Part shown: piece by piece, positions 10,701-22,974 of the stretch
Numbering within the stretch: the first letter of the stretch is position 1
How the letters are laid out: each line of letters starts with the position of its first letter
NCBI GenBank assembly: GCA_948099385.1
Contig: CANUEZ040000179.1
Location: 11,116,001-11,180,000 of the forward strand
Length of the DNA stretch: 64,000 nucleotides
Source: Fasciola hepatica
Taxonomy: Eukaryota > Platyhelminthes > Trematoda > Plagiorchiida > Fasciolidae
Reading direction: 5' to 3'
Translations under genes and position numbers: made by a program
Notes under the pieces: generated by a model
What the model was told of the DNA's origin: nothing
Seen by the model: only the letters and a program-made list of their open reading frames with translations
Database searches by the model: none

Positions 10701-11988
10701 TTTATGCTTCATGAGCCTTCACGGAGACAATACGCAGCTAACGAAGACTTCGATTACAATACACTTCAGACGCACCACAGAGCTACCCGTCATCCATTTG
10801 TGAACACACTCAAAGCACACTACCTGGAAATATCTCTCACCTACTTCGATCTAGGGCTCCTTTGGAGGACTGGAAGGTCCGCAGGTCTATCATTCCACCA
10901 AGCAGACTGTTCCAGTTGTTCACTGCCCCATTGCTAAAGCAGTGTGGTTTAGTCATCAACCTAGCTCAGACTTTCGTCAGCTTCTTCTCGCGTCCCCTTG
11001 TTGTGGAATCTAAGGCAACTTGGAATAGACTAACCGGACTAACGTCAGAAAAGCCCTTCATTACCCCGAACTTTTCTTTAGGATCCCCTCGGAGTCCCCT
11101 GCCTTCCGACGAGAAGAGATTCAGATCACAGAGCCTCTGCTCGTACATCTCACCCCTCGGCTTTTCAACCCTTCACATGGCGAGACGTTGAACCTTCTCT
11201 ACGCAAGTGGCGTCCGTTTTGTAGAAGGGTGACCAAGCCTGCACGCTGCCTTCTAAGTGTGGCCGTACTATAGCCATGAAAGTAGGTGCGAATATTTCCG
11301 GCTGCCTACAAGGCAGTGCTGATTGCAGTCCCGAGAGTTCGCCATGAGCCTTTTGTGCAGCAGCCTAGCACTGTTCCGACCACTTGGAGTCACTACTCAT
11401 GATGATCCCAAGGTCTTTGACCCCACTGACAGCCTTGATCATGAGCATCAGTTGGGCTTTCTGTTGACCTTGACGACAAGCGGCTTTTTCTGTCCTTCAG
11501 CGGTAAGTCCCACTCGTGTGCTCGGTTCAGAACGATTCCTACATTCCTACGTAAGTCCTCGCTACCCTCAGATCCAGCAACTTCCACGCCATCGGCAAAG
11601 TTTAAACTAGGCGATTGAAGGGCATATGCCAGACTGCCAATGAACAACAAGAATAGGATCGGGCCGAGGACGGATCCCTGAGGTACACCACTGGTGACAT
11701 TCACCAAACTGGAGCACCTGTCCCCCACCCCCTTTGACGTAAAACCTCCTGTGGGAGAGGAAGTCCTCCAGCCACCTAAATACTGGCCCACCTACGCCGA
11801 ACGTTTCCACCTTGCACAGCTAAAGACGATGATTAACGGAGTCGAAAGACTTGATAAAGTCCAGGTGGCACACCTCAACTTACTCACCTTCGTCCAGTCG
11901 TCGAGGTACTTCATCTAAGAAGCACAAGAGATTGGTCAGACAAGATCTATTTTTAAGGAATCCGTGCTGGGCCGGATTTAGCACGGGG
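10700..11988 (-). pseudogene. 3' half of a minus-strand LINE (RT palm to C-terminus), split by BEL element
   Basis: From high to low coordinates it encodes NPAQHGFLKNRSCL, HLDFIKSFDSVNHRL, GVGGPVFRWLEDFLSHRRF, TSGVPQGSVLGPILFLLF, SLNFADGVEVAG, RPHLEGSVQAWSPFYK and a C-terminal GRGLRGDPKEKFGVMKGF block. These are the standard RT motif order and thumb/C-terminal region of a CR1/Jockey-group LINE. The catalytic FADD is FADG, and several stops and frameshifts are present. The coding similarity fades near 10830 and the rest is likely 3' UTR. The 5' half lies at 18678-20520, on the other side of the BEL element. Confidence 0.85.
11984..11988 (+). repeat. Left target-site duplication of the BEL/Pao element
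   Basis: CGGGG immediately before the first LTR base, repeated at 18673-18677 immediately after the 3' LTR. Five bp is typical for BEL/Pao integrases. Counting it once restores the minus-strand LINE reading frame. Confidence 0.85.
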
Positions 11989-12364
11989 TGTAACAGCCGG
12001 TCGTGGAAAATCCCCCTTTTTCCCTCGCGATTCAGTGTTCTTCCCAACATCACTCATTTGCCTACACTATTGACTTGTCTTTACGAACTGGTTGTTTCTA
12101 TGGACCCATTGTTGTTTGTTCGCGCCAAGAGCGCTACTTTGACACATCCTTGTTCAGGACCTGCGTGACGCACGTGCTGTTTGCTCACACGCTGCTAGTC
12201 GGTTTCTCGTTGTTGAGTCATTGTGATCATATTATTGAAGTTTGTATCTTTTTGGTATCATTGTTCATGCAACAATCTAGTATCGTAGAATATCACGGAT
12301 AATCGTCTTTTAATTTCGGAATCCGTTGCGAATTTGGCTACGCATTGCCCAGACGTTCGTTACA
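11989..12364 (+). repeat. 5' LTR of BEL/Pao element
   Basis: 376 bp, starting TGTAACAGCCGGTCG and ending CGTTCGTTACA. Nearly identical sequence recurs at 18298-18672 and 43854-44230. The gag start codon lies 42 bp beyond its end. Confidence 0.92.
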
Positions 12365-12405
12365 ATACTCAATAGATCAATTCGGAACGAGGAAAAGCAC
12401 GCAAA

Positions 12406-15400
12406 ATGCCAAGAAAAGGATCAAAAGCAGTCGAATCCGGACAGGACGTAATACGGCAAGTCTCTGGGGAGGTTTTGGGTACATATGATTCTTTAGTTAA
12501 TGCTAGATCGCTTAGTCCTGTCAGTGCTAGTTCATGTGTTAATGAGAGCAATATTGATCGTAAGGATGTCGATTTACACGAGCTAAGAATACTAGACCTA
12601 GAGCAACAGTTACTAGCGGCTAGACTACAGGCGCAGGAAGCAGAGAAGAAGTGTACACAGAAAGAGCGAGAGCATGAGACCAGTGACTTCGACACTTCCG
12701 ATAGATTAGGGCGCAATAAGGTAGGGAACCCCACGCCGGTCGCCGACTACAAACCACCATCGATCGATCTGCCTAGAGTGGAGCTAACGGTCTTCGACGG
12801 GCGAGCTGATCAATACTGCAAGTTTGTCAAGCAGTTCGAGACGTTCGTTGACAATAAGGTAACCGACCCTGGGCAAAGGCTTCTATACCTTACTCACTAC
12901 TGTCGAGGCCGAGCGCGAGAAGCCATCGACGGGTGCACCATGCTCGACCCAGAACAAGGCTACACAAGGGCAAGGGAGATCCCAAGGGACCTGTTTGGCC
13001 AACCTTTCAAAGTAGCCCGTAACCTAATAGACGGCGTGATCGTAGAGGCAAAGAGAACCAAGGGCGGCGTCTACACCATGGCCGACCTGGTGATTAAGAT
13101 GCAAAACTGCTCAATAGCCCTCGACCATTTAGGTTACAGGGCTGACCTAGACGCCATGCACACTTTGGAAGGCATAGTCCGTCACCTCTCTCCCGAACTA
13201 CAGGGTCGGTGGGCGGAAGAAGCAGAACGGATAAGCCGGAGCGACAGAGAAGCCAACTTCGAAGACCTGACCGAGTACTTGGACAGGCAAACGAAGATAG
13301 CTGACAGCAGATTCGGCCGACTCATCCGGGACAGCAACAGAGCAAACAAGCCCAGTACTAGCCAAGTCCAAACCCCTGTAAGGGAACATCCAAAGTACCA
13401 GCCTTGGACCAATACACATGTCATTTCACGAGATGATACGGCGAAACCCAATTGCAGATCCTGTGATACTAGCCATGGCCTACCAGAATGCCCCAAGTTC
13501 GGCAACGCCACAACAGACGAACGGTGGGGAATGGCGAGGATGGCAGGAGCATGTTTTATCTGTCTCAACACCACGCACCGGGCAGCAGCATGTAGGACAA
13601 GGAATCGATGTGGTTACGAGGGCTGCACGGGCAGACACCATCGGCTGCTGCATCAGGCGAGAGTAACCATATCCGAGGCGAGTACCAAGCCCAACGTGAT
13701 TTGTTCAACGTCACGATCTGCCAGTTAACCGGCACGTTTAGGCGTAGTGGCCGTGGGAGTAGTGACTCCGACTGGGATAGTCAAGGCGTTGGCTTTCGTT
13801 GATAGTGGATCCGACACCACCTTAGTGAAAGAGCGGTTTGCCGACAAACACCAACTGGCTAAAGGTGCGACGTCGTTAGCAGTGAGCACGGTGGGCGGAA
13901 CACAGGTAATGGCTGCTGTTAGATTAAGGCTGCAACTCATCTCTCTAGACACTAACGAGGAAATTGAACCAACGGAGGCATTCACGTTAGCGGATCTCCC
14001 CATGCGAGCACCAAGGTCGGTGAACGCAATCTTGACTCGGTGGCCCCACCTGCAGGATATAACCGTTGTAGACTGGGAAGATGATGAAGTGGATCTCCTT
14101 ATCGGCTGAGACGTGCCAGAGGCGCATTGGGTGCTTGACCAAAGAGTGGGCGACCGCCAGGCACCTTATGCCGTACGCACGGCTCTGGGATGGATGTTAT
14201 ACGGTCCAGTAGGGGTACGCGGTTCCGTGAATTACTTATCCGCCGAAACGGACCGCATAGAGTTTCATCTGCAACGGCTGTATGAAAAGGAGTTTCATGA
14301 CATTGGAGACGAAAGAACATCGTTGTCTCAAGAGGATCACTTCGCTCTACAAACGGTGCGGCAAGGCACTAGAGGCCTCAAAAAACAGTTTGAGGTTCCC
14401 CTCCCATGGCGCACATCGGTCGACCCGTGGACTGACAACAGAAATTATGTTCTCCGGCGATTACTACGACTAAAAGAACGCTTCATTCGAGACCAGAATC
14501 TGTGGGAACGATACGCGGATTTGATGAAGCGAAACGAGGCCCTCGGGTACGTTGAAAAGGTGCCTGTTAACACCGACAGCAAAGGGGGTATCTGGTATCT
14601 GCCTCACCACCCGGTTATCAACCCCAAGAAACCCAATAAACTGCGGGTGGTTTTCGACTGTGCGGCCAAGTTTCAGGGCAAGTCGTTAAACGATCGCCTA
14701 CTACAGGGGCCTGACTGGACCACACCACTGATCGATGTTTCGTGCCGTTTCAGACTGGGTTAGGTGGCTTCGTCTGCCGACTTTAGGGAAATGTTCCATC
14801 AGGTGGAGATTCCGGTAGGAGAACGAGATGCTTTGCGTTTCCTGTGGTGGGAAGAGAGCGACCGGGACAACGCAGTGGTGAATTATAGGATGACCGTCCA
14901 CCCCTTCGGAGCCATATCGTCACCATTTTGTGCCAACTACGCCCTCCGAGGATCAGCGAACAAACATGGCGATCTAGTACATCGGACGGTGGTAGAAAGC
15001 GTCAGCAGGAACTTCTACGTCGACCACTACCTTGGGTCATTCGATGATGTGGAATCAGCTCTAGAGCAGTTCAGGGGTATGACGAGATTGCTGGAAGAGG
15101 GCGGCTTCCATCTAACTAAATGGATGTCGAACGCTTCAGAAGTGCTGAAGGTCATCCCGTATCACGAAAGGGCCGAAAGGGTAAGAGATTTGAACGGCTC
15201 TCCACTTCCTATCGAGCGCACTTTAGGGATACAATGGGACGCGGAAACGGACGATTTTGTTTTCGAACTGAACGTTCCCGAGCTGCCAATAACCCGTCGT
15301 GGCATACTATCTGCCGTCTCAAGTTTGTTCGACCCGCTCGGTTTCGTCTCACCATGGCTGCTACCCGGAAAGATCTTGCTGCAGCGGCTGTGCCGTAAGA

Positions 15401-17604
15401 AAGTTGATTGGGACCAGGCACTGGACCGAGGGGACTGGCTGGACTGGGAAGAATTTCTGAATACCCTGAGGAAATTAGGAAACATAAGAATCCCACGATG
15501 TTTGACTCCTGGCCATACGACACGGACTGGAGAACTACGTGCTTTTTCCGATGCATCCGAATTCGGTTATGGATCTGTGGTGTACGGACGATGGTGCGCA
15601 GGAGATGGACAATATACCACGAGGATCCTGTTCGCCAAAGCCCGCGTTGCTCCACTGAAGTCGGTCTCAATCCCACGCCTTGAACTCAGCGCAGCCGTGT
15701 TGGCAGTCAGGGTGGTGCAAGCTGTGAAGAGATGTTTCGATCTCTACATTTGGTCGGTGAGCTTCTGGACGGATTCAACGATAGTACTTTACTACATTAA
15801 CAACGTACGGAGCCGGTTTAGTACTTTCGTTGCTAACCGGCTCCCGATTATCCACGATGAATCAGCCACGCACCAGTGGAGTCATGTCAGGTCTGGCGAT
15901 AATCCGGCCGACCTGTGCTCCCGAGGTGCAAACGAATTCAGGCAACTGGACATGTGGACGAGAGGGCCAAACTTCCTGCACTTGCCCAAACAGGACTGGC
16001 CCGTGTTCGAATTAAAACCCCCTGCGGAAGTGGAACTGGAGATCAAAGACGTCGTGATGGTGGCCAACGTCGTCGAAGCGACACCCATTCTATCGCGACT
16101 GGTCAGGTTTTCTTCCTGGATGAAGACGCTTCGTTCGCTAGTTTGGTTAACCAGGTTCAAGAGAAATTTACTAGTCATGAAAGGGCTACGCCCCTCAGGC
16201 CGGATACGGGTCGGCCCGATAGGTCCCGATGGGCTACAGGCGGCAGAGTACGATATTTTCAGAATGATACAACGCGAGGCTTTCGCCCGAGAACTCAAGA
16301 GGGCGGAAGAAGTGGGGCCGACCAATGAAGACATGCCATCTCCAAGAGGCGAGCTGAAGCGTTTAAACCCCAAACTCATCAACGGACTGCTGCGGGTGGA
16401 TGGTAGGCTGACCAACGCCCACCTGAACTTCGACACAAAGTATCCTATACTGCTGCCTGCGAGACAACCTGTAGTAGAGCTAATGATTCAACACGTCCAC
16501 GCCGTGGAGGGACATGCCGGGGAAAGTCACGTGACAAGCGTCGTCCGAAAGCGCCTTTGGTTGTTGAGAGGACGAGAGACTGTAAAACGCGTAATCCGAC
16601 GGTGTGTGCAATGCAGGAGACGCAATGCCACAGCAGGCAAACAACTCATGGCCCCACTACCAGAATGCAGGGTGACTACGGGCTGGTGGCCGTTCAGTGA
16701 CACCGGGTTGGACTATTTCGGGCCCTTGTGGATCAAGTGCGGGAAAAGATTAGAAAAGCGATACGGATGCATCATGAAGTGCATGAAGTCACGTGCGGTT
16801 CACCTAGAAGTCGCACATTCGATGACCACCGATTCGTTCCTACGGGCCTTGCAAAGATTTATCAACCGAAGAGGCGTACCGGCCGATATATACTCAGATA
16901 ATGGATCGAACTTTGTGGGCGCTCACCGGGAATTGCAGCGTTGGCACAAGAACATAAACAGGGACGAACTGCAGGATCGAACCGTGGCCTACGGCATACG
17001 ATGGCATTTCAACCCCCCACAGGCCAGCCACCGAGGCGGTGTATGGGAAAGCATGATCCGGTCCGCCAGACGGATATGGCTGTCAATCATGGAGCAGCAG
17101 CCGCCTAACGACTAGACGCTAAACACCGTCGTGACTGAGGTGGAGCGAATCCTCAACAACCGCCCCCTGGTTCCAGTAATGAACGGCGACCCCACCCACC
17201 TGGCGCTCACCCCGAACGACTTATTGACGTTAAGGTCGAACGAGGGTTTCCAAGAGCCGGTAAACCTTCGTGGGAGCTACCTCCACGGATGGAAGCAAGC
17301 GAAATATCTGGCCAAGGTCTTCTGGAGGCGATGGCTGCGGGAGTACCTACCGGCTTTGCAGACTCGACAGAAGTGGCTGGCCAAAACAAGACCATTCAAA
17401 GTTGGGGACGTGGTTATGATCGCCGACGAACGCGCACATTTCAGCACTTGGTCTTTGGGAGTAGTTACGGAAACCATCAAAAGAACTGACGAAATGATAA
17501 GAACGGTGAAGGTGAAAACATCTAACGGAGTGCTCCTTCGTGACATACGCAGTATTAACCTACTCGAGAGCGAAGACGGAGGAGCTGATAACCCTGAGGC
17601 CTAG
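12406..17604 (+). pseudogene. BEL/Pao gag-pol polyprotein with four in-frame stops
   Basis: A single reading frame over 5.2 kb with no frameshift. In order: an N-terminal coiled-coil-like segment; a DUF1759-like Gag region with LPRVELTVFDGRADQYCKF; zinc knuckles (CRSCDTSHGLPEC, CFICLNTTHRAAAC); an aspartic protease with VDSGSDTTLV; RT with RVVFDCAAKFQGKSLNDRL and SSADFREMFHQVEIP; RNase H with FSDASEFGYGS and FWTDSTIVLYY; an integrase zinc finger (about 16490-16620); an integrase core with LDYFGPLW, YSDNGSNFVGA and GGVWESMIRS; and a DUF5641-like C-terminus. Stops are TAA at 13726, TGA at 14107, TAG at 14761 and TAG at 17113. The RT box reads YVDH (15016-15027) where the family has YVDD, so polymerase activity would be lost even without the stops. 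Confidence 0.93.
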
Positions 17605-18297
17605 TAAACCTTTTCACACCAGTCATCGAGGTGGATAAAGAAACACCATATATACCACACGATCTCCGTTAAACACATCACGGTGCTCGCGGTCTTTCGT
17701 TGACATTACAGAAGGTTCTTTCCGATATGTGGTGATGGATGCGATCCCATTGTACATCCCGATACATACACACATGCACGGCGCACTCTACATCCCGTGA
17801 ACCCATCAAACATGTGACGGTGTTCGTTGTTTTGCTTTTGTTGACGTTACCGAATGCCCCTTGCATATGTGGAAGTAGCAGAGCTCAGGTCACACACACA
17901 TGCTACACTTTTCTCGTTTTCTTGCCACACGGTCTTTTGTTGACATTGCAGAAAGTCCTCCTTTGATGTGTAGTCATACCTGTGATTTCATTGTACACCC
18001 CGGCACACACACACTCACACACACACTCAAGCACATACATCCAGGACCGGACGGCCCTTTAAGAGGACAACATCTATGTGACCCTTCACGCCCGCCATCG
18101 GTCATTTGGTCTCGTGGAAGATGTAGACTAGCCTCACGTCTATGTAGCCAATGGGTTAGGTGCGACCAGTGGTAGAACGTTGACGACGAGCATTAGACGC
18201 GCGCACTGACAGCAGGGCCTAGGCAGGTAGGAAGAATCAGTACCTTTATACCGAACCTTTGAATCTGCTAAGGATCCACGAGGATTTTGGTGGGCGG
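17605..18297 (+). repeat. BEL 3' non-coding region with degenerate tandem units
   Basis: Between the last codon and the 3' LTR. Three imperfect units share a core resembling GGTCTTTCGTTGACATTACAG, at about 17690, 17830 and 17930. The first and third continue with similar TTGTACA(T/C)CCCG(A/G) and CACA-rich sequence. A CA-rich tract lies at 18003-18040. No gene is present. A TGGGCGG-containing G-rich stretch just before 18298 may serve as the polypurine tract. Confidence 0.6.
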
Positions 18298-18672
18298 TGT
18301 AACAGCCGGTCGTGGAAAATCCCCCTTTTTCCCTCGCGATTCAGTGTTCTTCCCAACATCACTCATTTGCCTACACTATTGACTTGTCTTTACGAACTGG
18401 TTGTTTTTCTGGACCAATTGTTGTTTGTTCGCGCCCAGAGCGCTACTTTGACACATTCTTGTTCAGGACCTGCGTGACGCACGTGCTGTTTGCCCACACG
18501 CTGCTATTCGGTTTCTCGTTGTTGAGTCCTTGTGATCGTATTATTGAGGTTTGTATATTTTTATGTCGTTGTTCATGTAATAATCTAGTATCGTAGAATA
18601 TCACAGATAATCCTCTTTTGATTTCGGGATCCGTTGCGAATTTGGTTACGCATTGCTCAAACGTTTGTTACA
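18298..18672 (+). repeat. 3' LTR of BEL/Pao element
   Basis: 375 bp, starting TGTAACAGCCGGTCG and ending CGTTTGTTACA, followed directly by the CGGGG duplication at 18673-18677. Differences from the 5' LTR are concentrated in its last 150 bp. Confidence 0.92.
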
Positions 18673-18677
18673 CGGGG
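18673..18677 (+). repeat. Right target-site duplication of the BEL/Pao element
   Basis: CGGGG, the partner of 11984-11988. Confidence 0.85.
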
Positions 18678-20520
18678 TGCTCCAATAAGTACTGGCAGAT
18701 GTGGACGCGGATGATCCACCCGAGGACCTCATATAGGATGCTAGTCTGGCTTGATGGCCTGAAGTTTTCCATGGCCTATTTAGGTCCACTCTTATGTATC
18801 TCCACGAAGACCGCGGTTTTCCAGTCGTGAGGCAGCTTACTCTGATCCACCGTGGACCTGCACAGCTTGCATACCGACGAAGCTGTCATATCCGCCAACG
18901 GCTTGATGATGGGTGGGTGGACGCCGTCTGGACCCGCTGACGGGTGGCCGTTTAATTCTTTGAGCCACTGACGCACTATTCCCTCCGAAAGAGGCAGCTC
19001 GTTAACCTACGGGAGGATGCATCAGGACCAAATCGACTCGTACCCCACTACCTATCCTATGAGCGCAACCAGAGTATTCTCTCGCGGCTTCTTCTCTGCC
19101 CTGGCCATCGATAACAATAACGTAGTCCTTAGGGGTTGGTGGACCTATGACATTCTTTTTTGAGCCTCTTGACTGTACACAGATACAGGATTTCTTCGAT
19201 CGTTTTCATGCGCACTTAGCTGATCTGAGCTCAAATTCTGACTCAGAATATCACAAAAGGCACACAGCCTCGATTCCAAACTTTGTATAGCGGGTCCAGG
19301 CTAGCTGACTGCCGGAAAATTTGTACTGGTTCCAGCGGTGGTTTCCACGTTTACTGGCCTTTGCAACTGCGGTTTTCCACCACATAGGTTTGCCCTCCCA
19401 CTCCTTCGGTTCAAGGGTGAAAACTCTTTCTGGGAGGCTTTCAGAGATCCCTTTTTGACTTGCCAGCGCTCCTCGACAGTAGCCTACTCTGCTGTGCCCC
19501 ACGTCAGCCCCGTCACCTTATTTCGAACCATATGTGTCTATACCACCGAAATGTCTGACTAGCCTTGAGGGTACCTTGGGTTGTCGCAAACGTAGGGCGA
19601 TTTTGACACACACATGGTCACTCTTGCCCAGTGGAGCACTGCGTCGCAGTTCGGACACGCCGTTCGAGAGATTCGTTATTGCGGGACCAGGCAAGGACGG
19701 TGCTTACCCAGTCCTATATCTGGTATTTCCCCTAATATGTTGGTGCAAAGCCATTTGCTTGCAGCCGCTCCGAAACAGCCCTTCACATGCGATCCCGGCT
19801 TGCAGACTTCAGCCCCCCCCCCCAATCAGTTTGCGGAAGGTCGAAGCCACATACCATGAGGGTTTCATGCGCATCTTCACCGAGTTCAGTTAGGGTCCGC
19901 ATTAGGCGAACTTCTTCGTTGCGATTTGTACTGGGCCGCCTGTAGACACGAATAACGTTAACCCTTTGGCCTGGAAGGATGACCGAAACGGCTCACAGCT
20001 GGAAACTCCGAGTGCTTATTTTGGTCTGCTACCAAAGATGGTTTTTACCTGACCTGAAAAGGACGGCTGCCTCTCCTTCAAAGCAATCGTGTTCTCTATC
20101 TTGTCTGTACACTGCCAAGCCACCAGTTAATAATCCTGGCGCATGAACTCTAGAAAGTTATGTCTCAGTAACGGAGACTATTGACGCAGTGTGCTCCGAA
20201 GAGACCTTCGAGAGTTCCATCCATTTGTTTCTAAGGCCATGTGAGTTGGTGTATAACACCATCCCATTCGCTTCAACGGACCGACATCCTTTTTTCCTCG
20301 AGCTGTCTTGCATTTGAAGTCCGATGGATTTTTCAATACGGAATCGTTCGCGCCACTCAGGCTGAACGGAATGCTCCCCTCTATTGACCAGTTATCTATC
20401 TTGTGGCTCACCGGCAATGCTAGAAGTACAAAGCAGTCAAGACTGCTATCCCGAACCGTTGCGCGTCGTCCAGTGGTCTATCTACCAGCTCGCCGGTAGT
20501 GTCAGACGCTAGATACTGTC
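18678..20520 (-). pseudogene. 5' half of the minus-strand LINE: endonuclease and RT N-terminus
   Basis: Reading on the minus strand: an APE-type endonuclease start with VLYTNSHGLRNKWMEL and TASIVSVTET (about 20260-20160), then a GFDLPQTDW motif (about 19830), PLGKSDHVCVKIAL (about 19620), a linker with KPMWWKTAVAKASKRG (about 19380), and the RT N-terminus GPDGVHPPIIKPLADM, HDWKTAVFVEIHKSGPK and ENFRPSSQTSILYEVLGW. The last codons before the BEL insertion (LEHP) continue exactly into VLNPAQHGF at 11983 when one CGGGG is counted. Stops and small frameshifts make it inactive. The 5' limit is not defined. Confidence 0.82.
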
Positions 20521-21305
20521 AGGGGTTTTCCTTGTGATCGCTCTCTTTTTTAATTTGCCCCATTACCCAGCGGACTATCCTACAGCTCACCCGTGACCTT
20601 CAGACAACAAAATAATCATAAGATCCGGAAACTTTCAGACTTCGGCCTCGTACCCGTGAAATACTTCGAAACTCCAAGACATCAATACTTCTTTCGTCTA
20701 TCTGTGAATGAAGCAGGATTCAGACTCAGTTCACTACTGGGAGAGTGTAAACACCTAACGGCTACGAACTGGGTCCTTTTCCAAATCTAGCTCCCTCAAG
20801 ATATCACCTTTACAAGCAGTACCGAGATAAAGTGTTATCAATGGTAGATTGGGGAATAAGGAGAGCTAGATGAGGGATAATGGAGAGTAAGGGAAGCATA
20901 TGGGTTATACCATAGTGATTGACTGAAAGTTCCTCGCCTACTAGGTATATGTATTTTCTTTACGGAATTTGGACTACCTTTTCCCACTTTATTCTTGCTG
21001 ATACTGGTTTGTGGTCGTCATCCTTCCTACGACTGAGATATTTGATTATTTTCTTTCTTGGTCATGCTTTCTTGAAAAGCTAGCGTTGTGGACATTCCGC
21101 ACGGTATTGATTCGAGGTGATTCAAGGTGGTTTGTTTTATTGCAGTTCGGTCTCACTTTCTGGCTCATATTGATGGACAGAAGACGCTCAGATCGTTTAC
21201 GTTGGCTAAGGTTTGGCTGGATAGTGGCTAAAGCGGGCTGTCATAGAATAAAGTCCAGCCTTGCTTTCGTTTGTCTCTAACGTTTTGCTTTACCCACAGC
21301 GTCTT
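20521..21305. other. No gene recognised
   Basis: This may hold the 5' end of the minus-strand LINE or unrelated repeat. A short stretch near 20640-20690 (GCCTCGTACCCGTGAAATAC) weakly resembles one at 61185-61230. Nothing else could be supported. Confidence 0.35.
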
Positions 21306-21309
21306 TTTG

Positions 21310-22350
21310 ATACTTCAGAATGCCACTCGTAGTAAAAAGTCTTCCAAAAATACCTTATCTTCTCAAAATCCGGTTATTATAAAAAAAATAGGCTCGACCA
21401 AACTCCCGCGGCCTTAAAACGTTGCTCTGTTGACCTCTATGACTTAGTAGGCTTGACGACGGAAGAAACGGCTGCTTTAGACCAAAGCATTTCGGATATA
21501 AAGCCCCAGCTTTTAAAGTTGGAATGGGCTGTATCTGAACTCGCTCCCCACTGTGCATCACTGAACGCATCGAACATTCTACCCTGAAAAACCTGGTGGT
21601 AGCCGGCCGCTTTATATACTCCTTTACATCCAAAGTACTCATAAGAGTGAGAAACTTTCGTAATGCATTCGTGTTCAATATCCCATAGGACAACTCTCCG
21701 GCATGTAAAGAATACACTGTTGAATGCGTGTGGTATGGCTACCTTCCTTGTCAAATATCGAGACTGCATAAACGCTATCAGAGCTTTACCTTTCATATCC
21801 TCATGCAATTTTTAGACGTTCTGCTCGCCAAGGAGCTCGATAAAATGCGAACCACTATGGTTTATAATTCCTCCTATAAAAACACAAATTAGCCGAAAAT
21901 AAGACCCCTCTTCAAAGGGAAATTACTAGATCTTCTTCGACTTTCCCCTCGAGAATGACGCCTGATAATCCTGAGCCTTCGAAACAGGCAGCCGCTCACT
22001 CCAAGGCTTCTTCTAATTCCCCCACTGCTTTACATTCACACGCGCCTCCCACCTCTTCACAGCCACCCGCTGACCCACATCTGCTCCCGCCTTGGACTCT
22101 TCGAAATCCGATCCTATTACCGTTAATCTAGATACATCTGTTACTCCTCTCCTACGGCCACCCAGTAAAGGACGGCAAACATGGCCTCGCCCCTCCACCT
22201 TGTTGCTGTTGTGTACACCCCAACTCTAATTCGCTCTCATTTCCCTCCGACGATAGACTACCGGCCGTCCACAGAGATAGGTCTACCAGTCTTCCCACCC
22301 TCCTCACGAACCCCTTCTTAATCAAAATGTTTCACATTAAATCAATTCGC
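21310..22350 (+). pseudogene. LINE copy A ORF1 remnant
   Basis: Aligns by eye to the ORF1 of copy C. RFIYSFTSKVLIRVRNFRNA here matches RYIDAIASGTHRRIKNANNA there, and a following HKRYQSFTFHILMQFLDVL matches RKRSPRYPCPLLFQFSNQL. These correspond to the RRM-like and C-terminal nucleic-acid-binding parts of LINE ORF1 proteins, followed by a Ser/Pro-rich segment (DNPEPSKQAAAHSKASS). Frames change repeatedly, so no protein is made. Confidence 0.6.
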
Positions 22351-22974
22351 TTTAGCTCACCGAATCCGGTTTTGACCTTGTAAGGTATCTTTTATTTCTA
22401 CGCACCAGTGAGCCCTATAAATCCACAGCAATGGCTGTCTGCCATCACCGAGATACGGCCTTCACAGGCTGTCCCCTCTGCCTCACGTTCTACTCTCCAC
22501 CTGAAAAATACCTTTGCTGCTCCGGGTAGTAAGTGCTCCACTCCGCCTAACTAGCCTCACCCCTCCCATAACATGTAGCCTAATCTACCGCTCTCTACCC
22601 TTATTTATCAAATATTTTCAACCCCACCCTCCGCACCTCCCTTCGGCCAACACTCAATTCCGACTGGAAGGTGTATATCAACTGCTCCTAATCACCGCTG
22701 ACCGCTCTCGACTGGCCAAATTCCACGGGTTTTCCTTTTGCTTCGACGTTCCCCCCTCGTTTGATGACCAGTTGTACAGCTGCTTATCGGTCCTGCTCGC
22801 TGCACCATTTGCTCCAGCTTGGCTGGAAGCCACCCTCTCTGAACCTATATTAGCTTTAACATTCATATATTCCCTCTTAACTCTGATCTCCACCCCGTTC
22901 AATCACAATAAATTGTCCATTTCCAGCCCACGCTGCCCCTTCGATGCGCCTGTACCACCGCCTACTAATGGCAT

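Larger units (their letters stand above)
11989..18672 (+). mobile_element. Complete BEL/Pao LTR retrotransposon, inactivated
   Basis: A 6.7-kb element with two LTRs (11989-12364 and 18298-18672), a single long gag-pol reading frame with four in-frame stops, and CGGGG duplications on both sides. LTR ends are TGTAACA and TGTTACA or CGTTACA. By eye the two LTRs differ at roughly 20-25 positions plus a small indel, so the insertion is not recent. No convincing primer-binding site was found in the bases after 12364. It sits inside a minus-strand LINE and is therefore younger than that LINE. Confidence 0.93.

Noticed and set aside
13726..13728. The TAA between Gag and protease of the BEL element as a programmed readthrough site
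   Set aside because: Three further stops in the same frame and an altered RT catalytic box show general decay. Nothing marks this stop as special.
14701..16436. Long minus-strand open frames under the BEL pol gene
   Set aside because: They are opposite-strand shadows of the RT and RNase H coding sequence, with no domain of their own.
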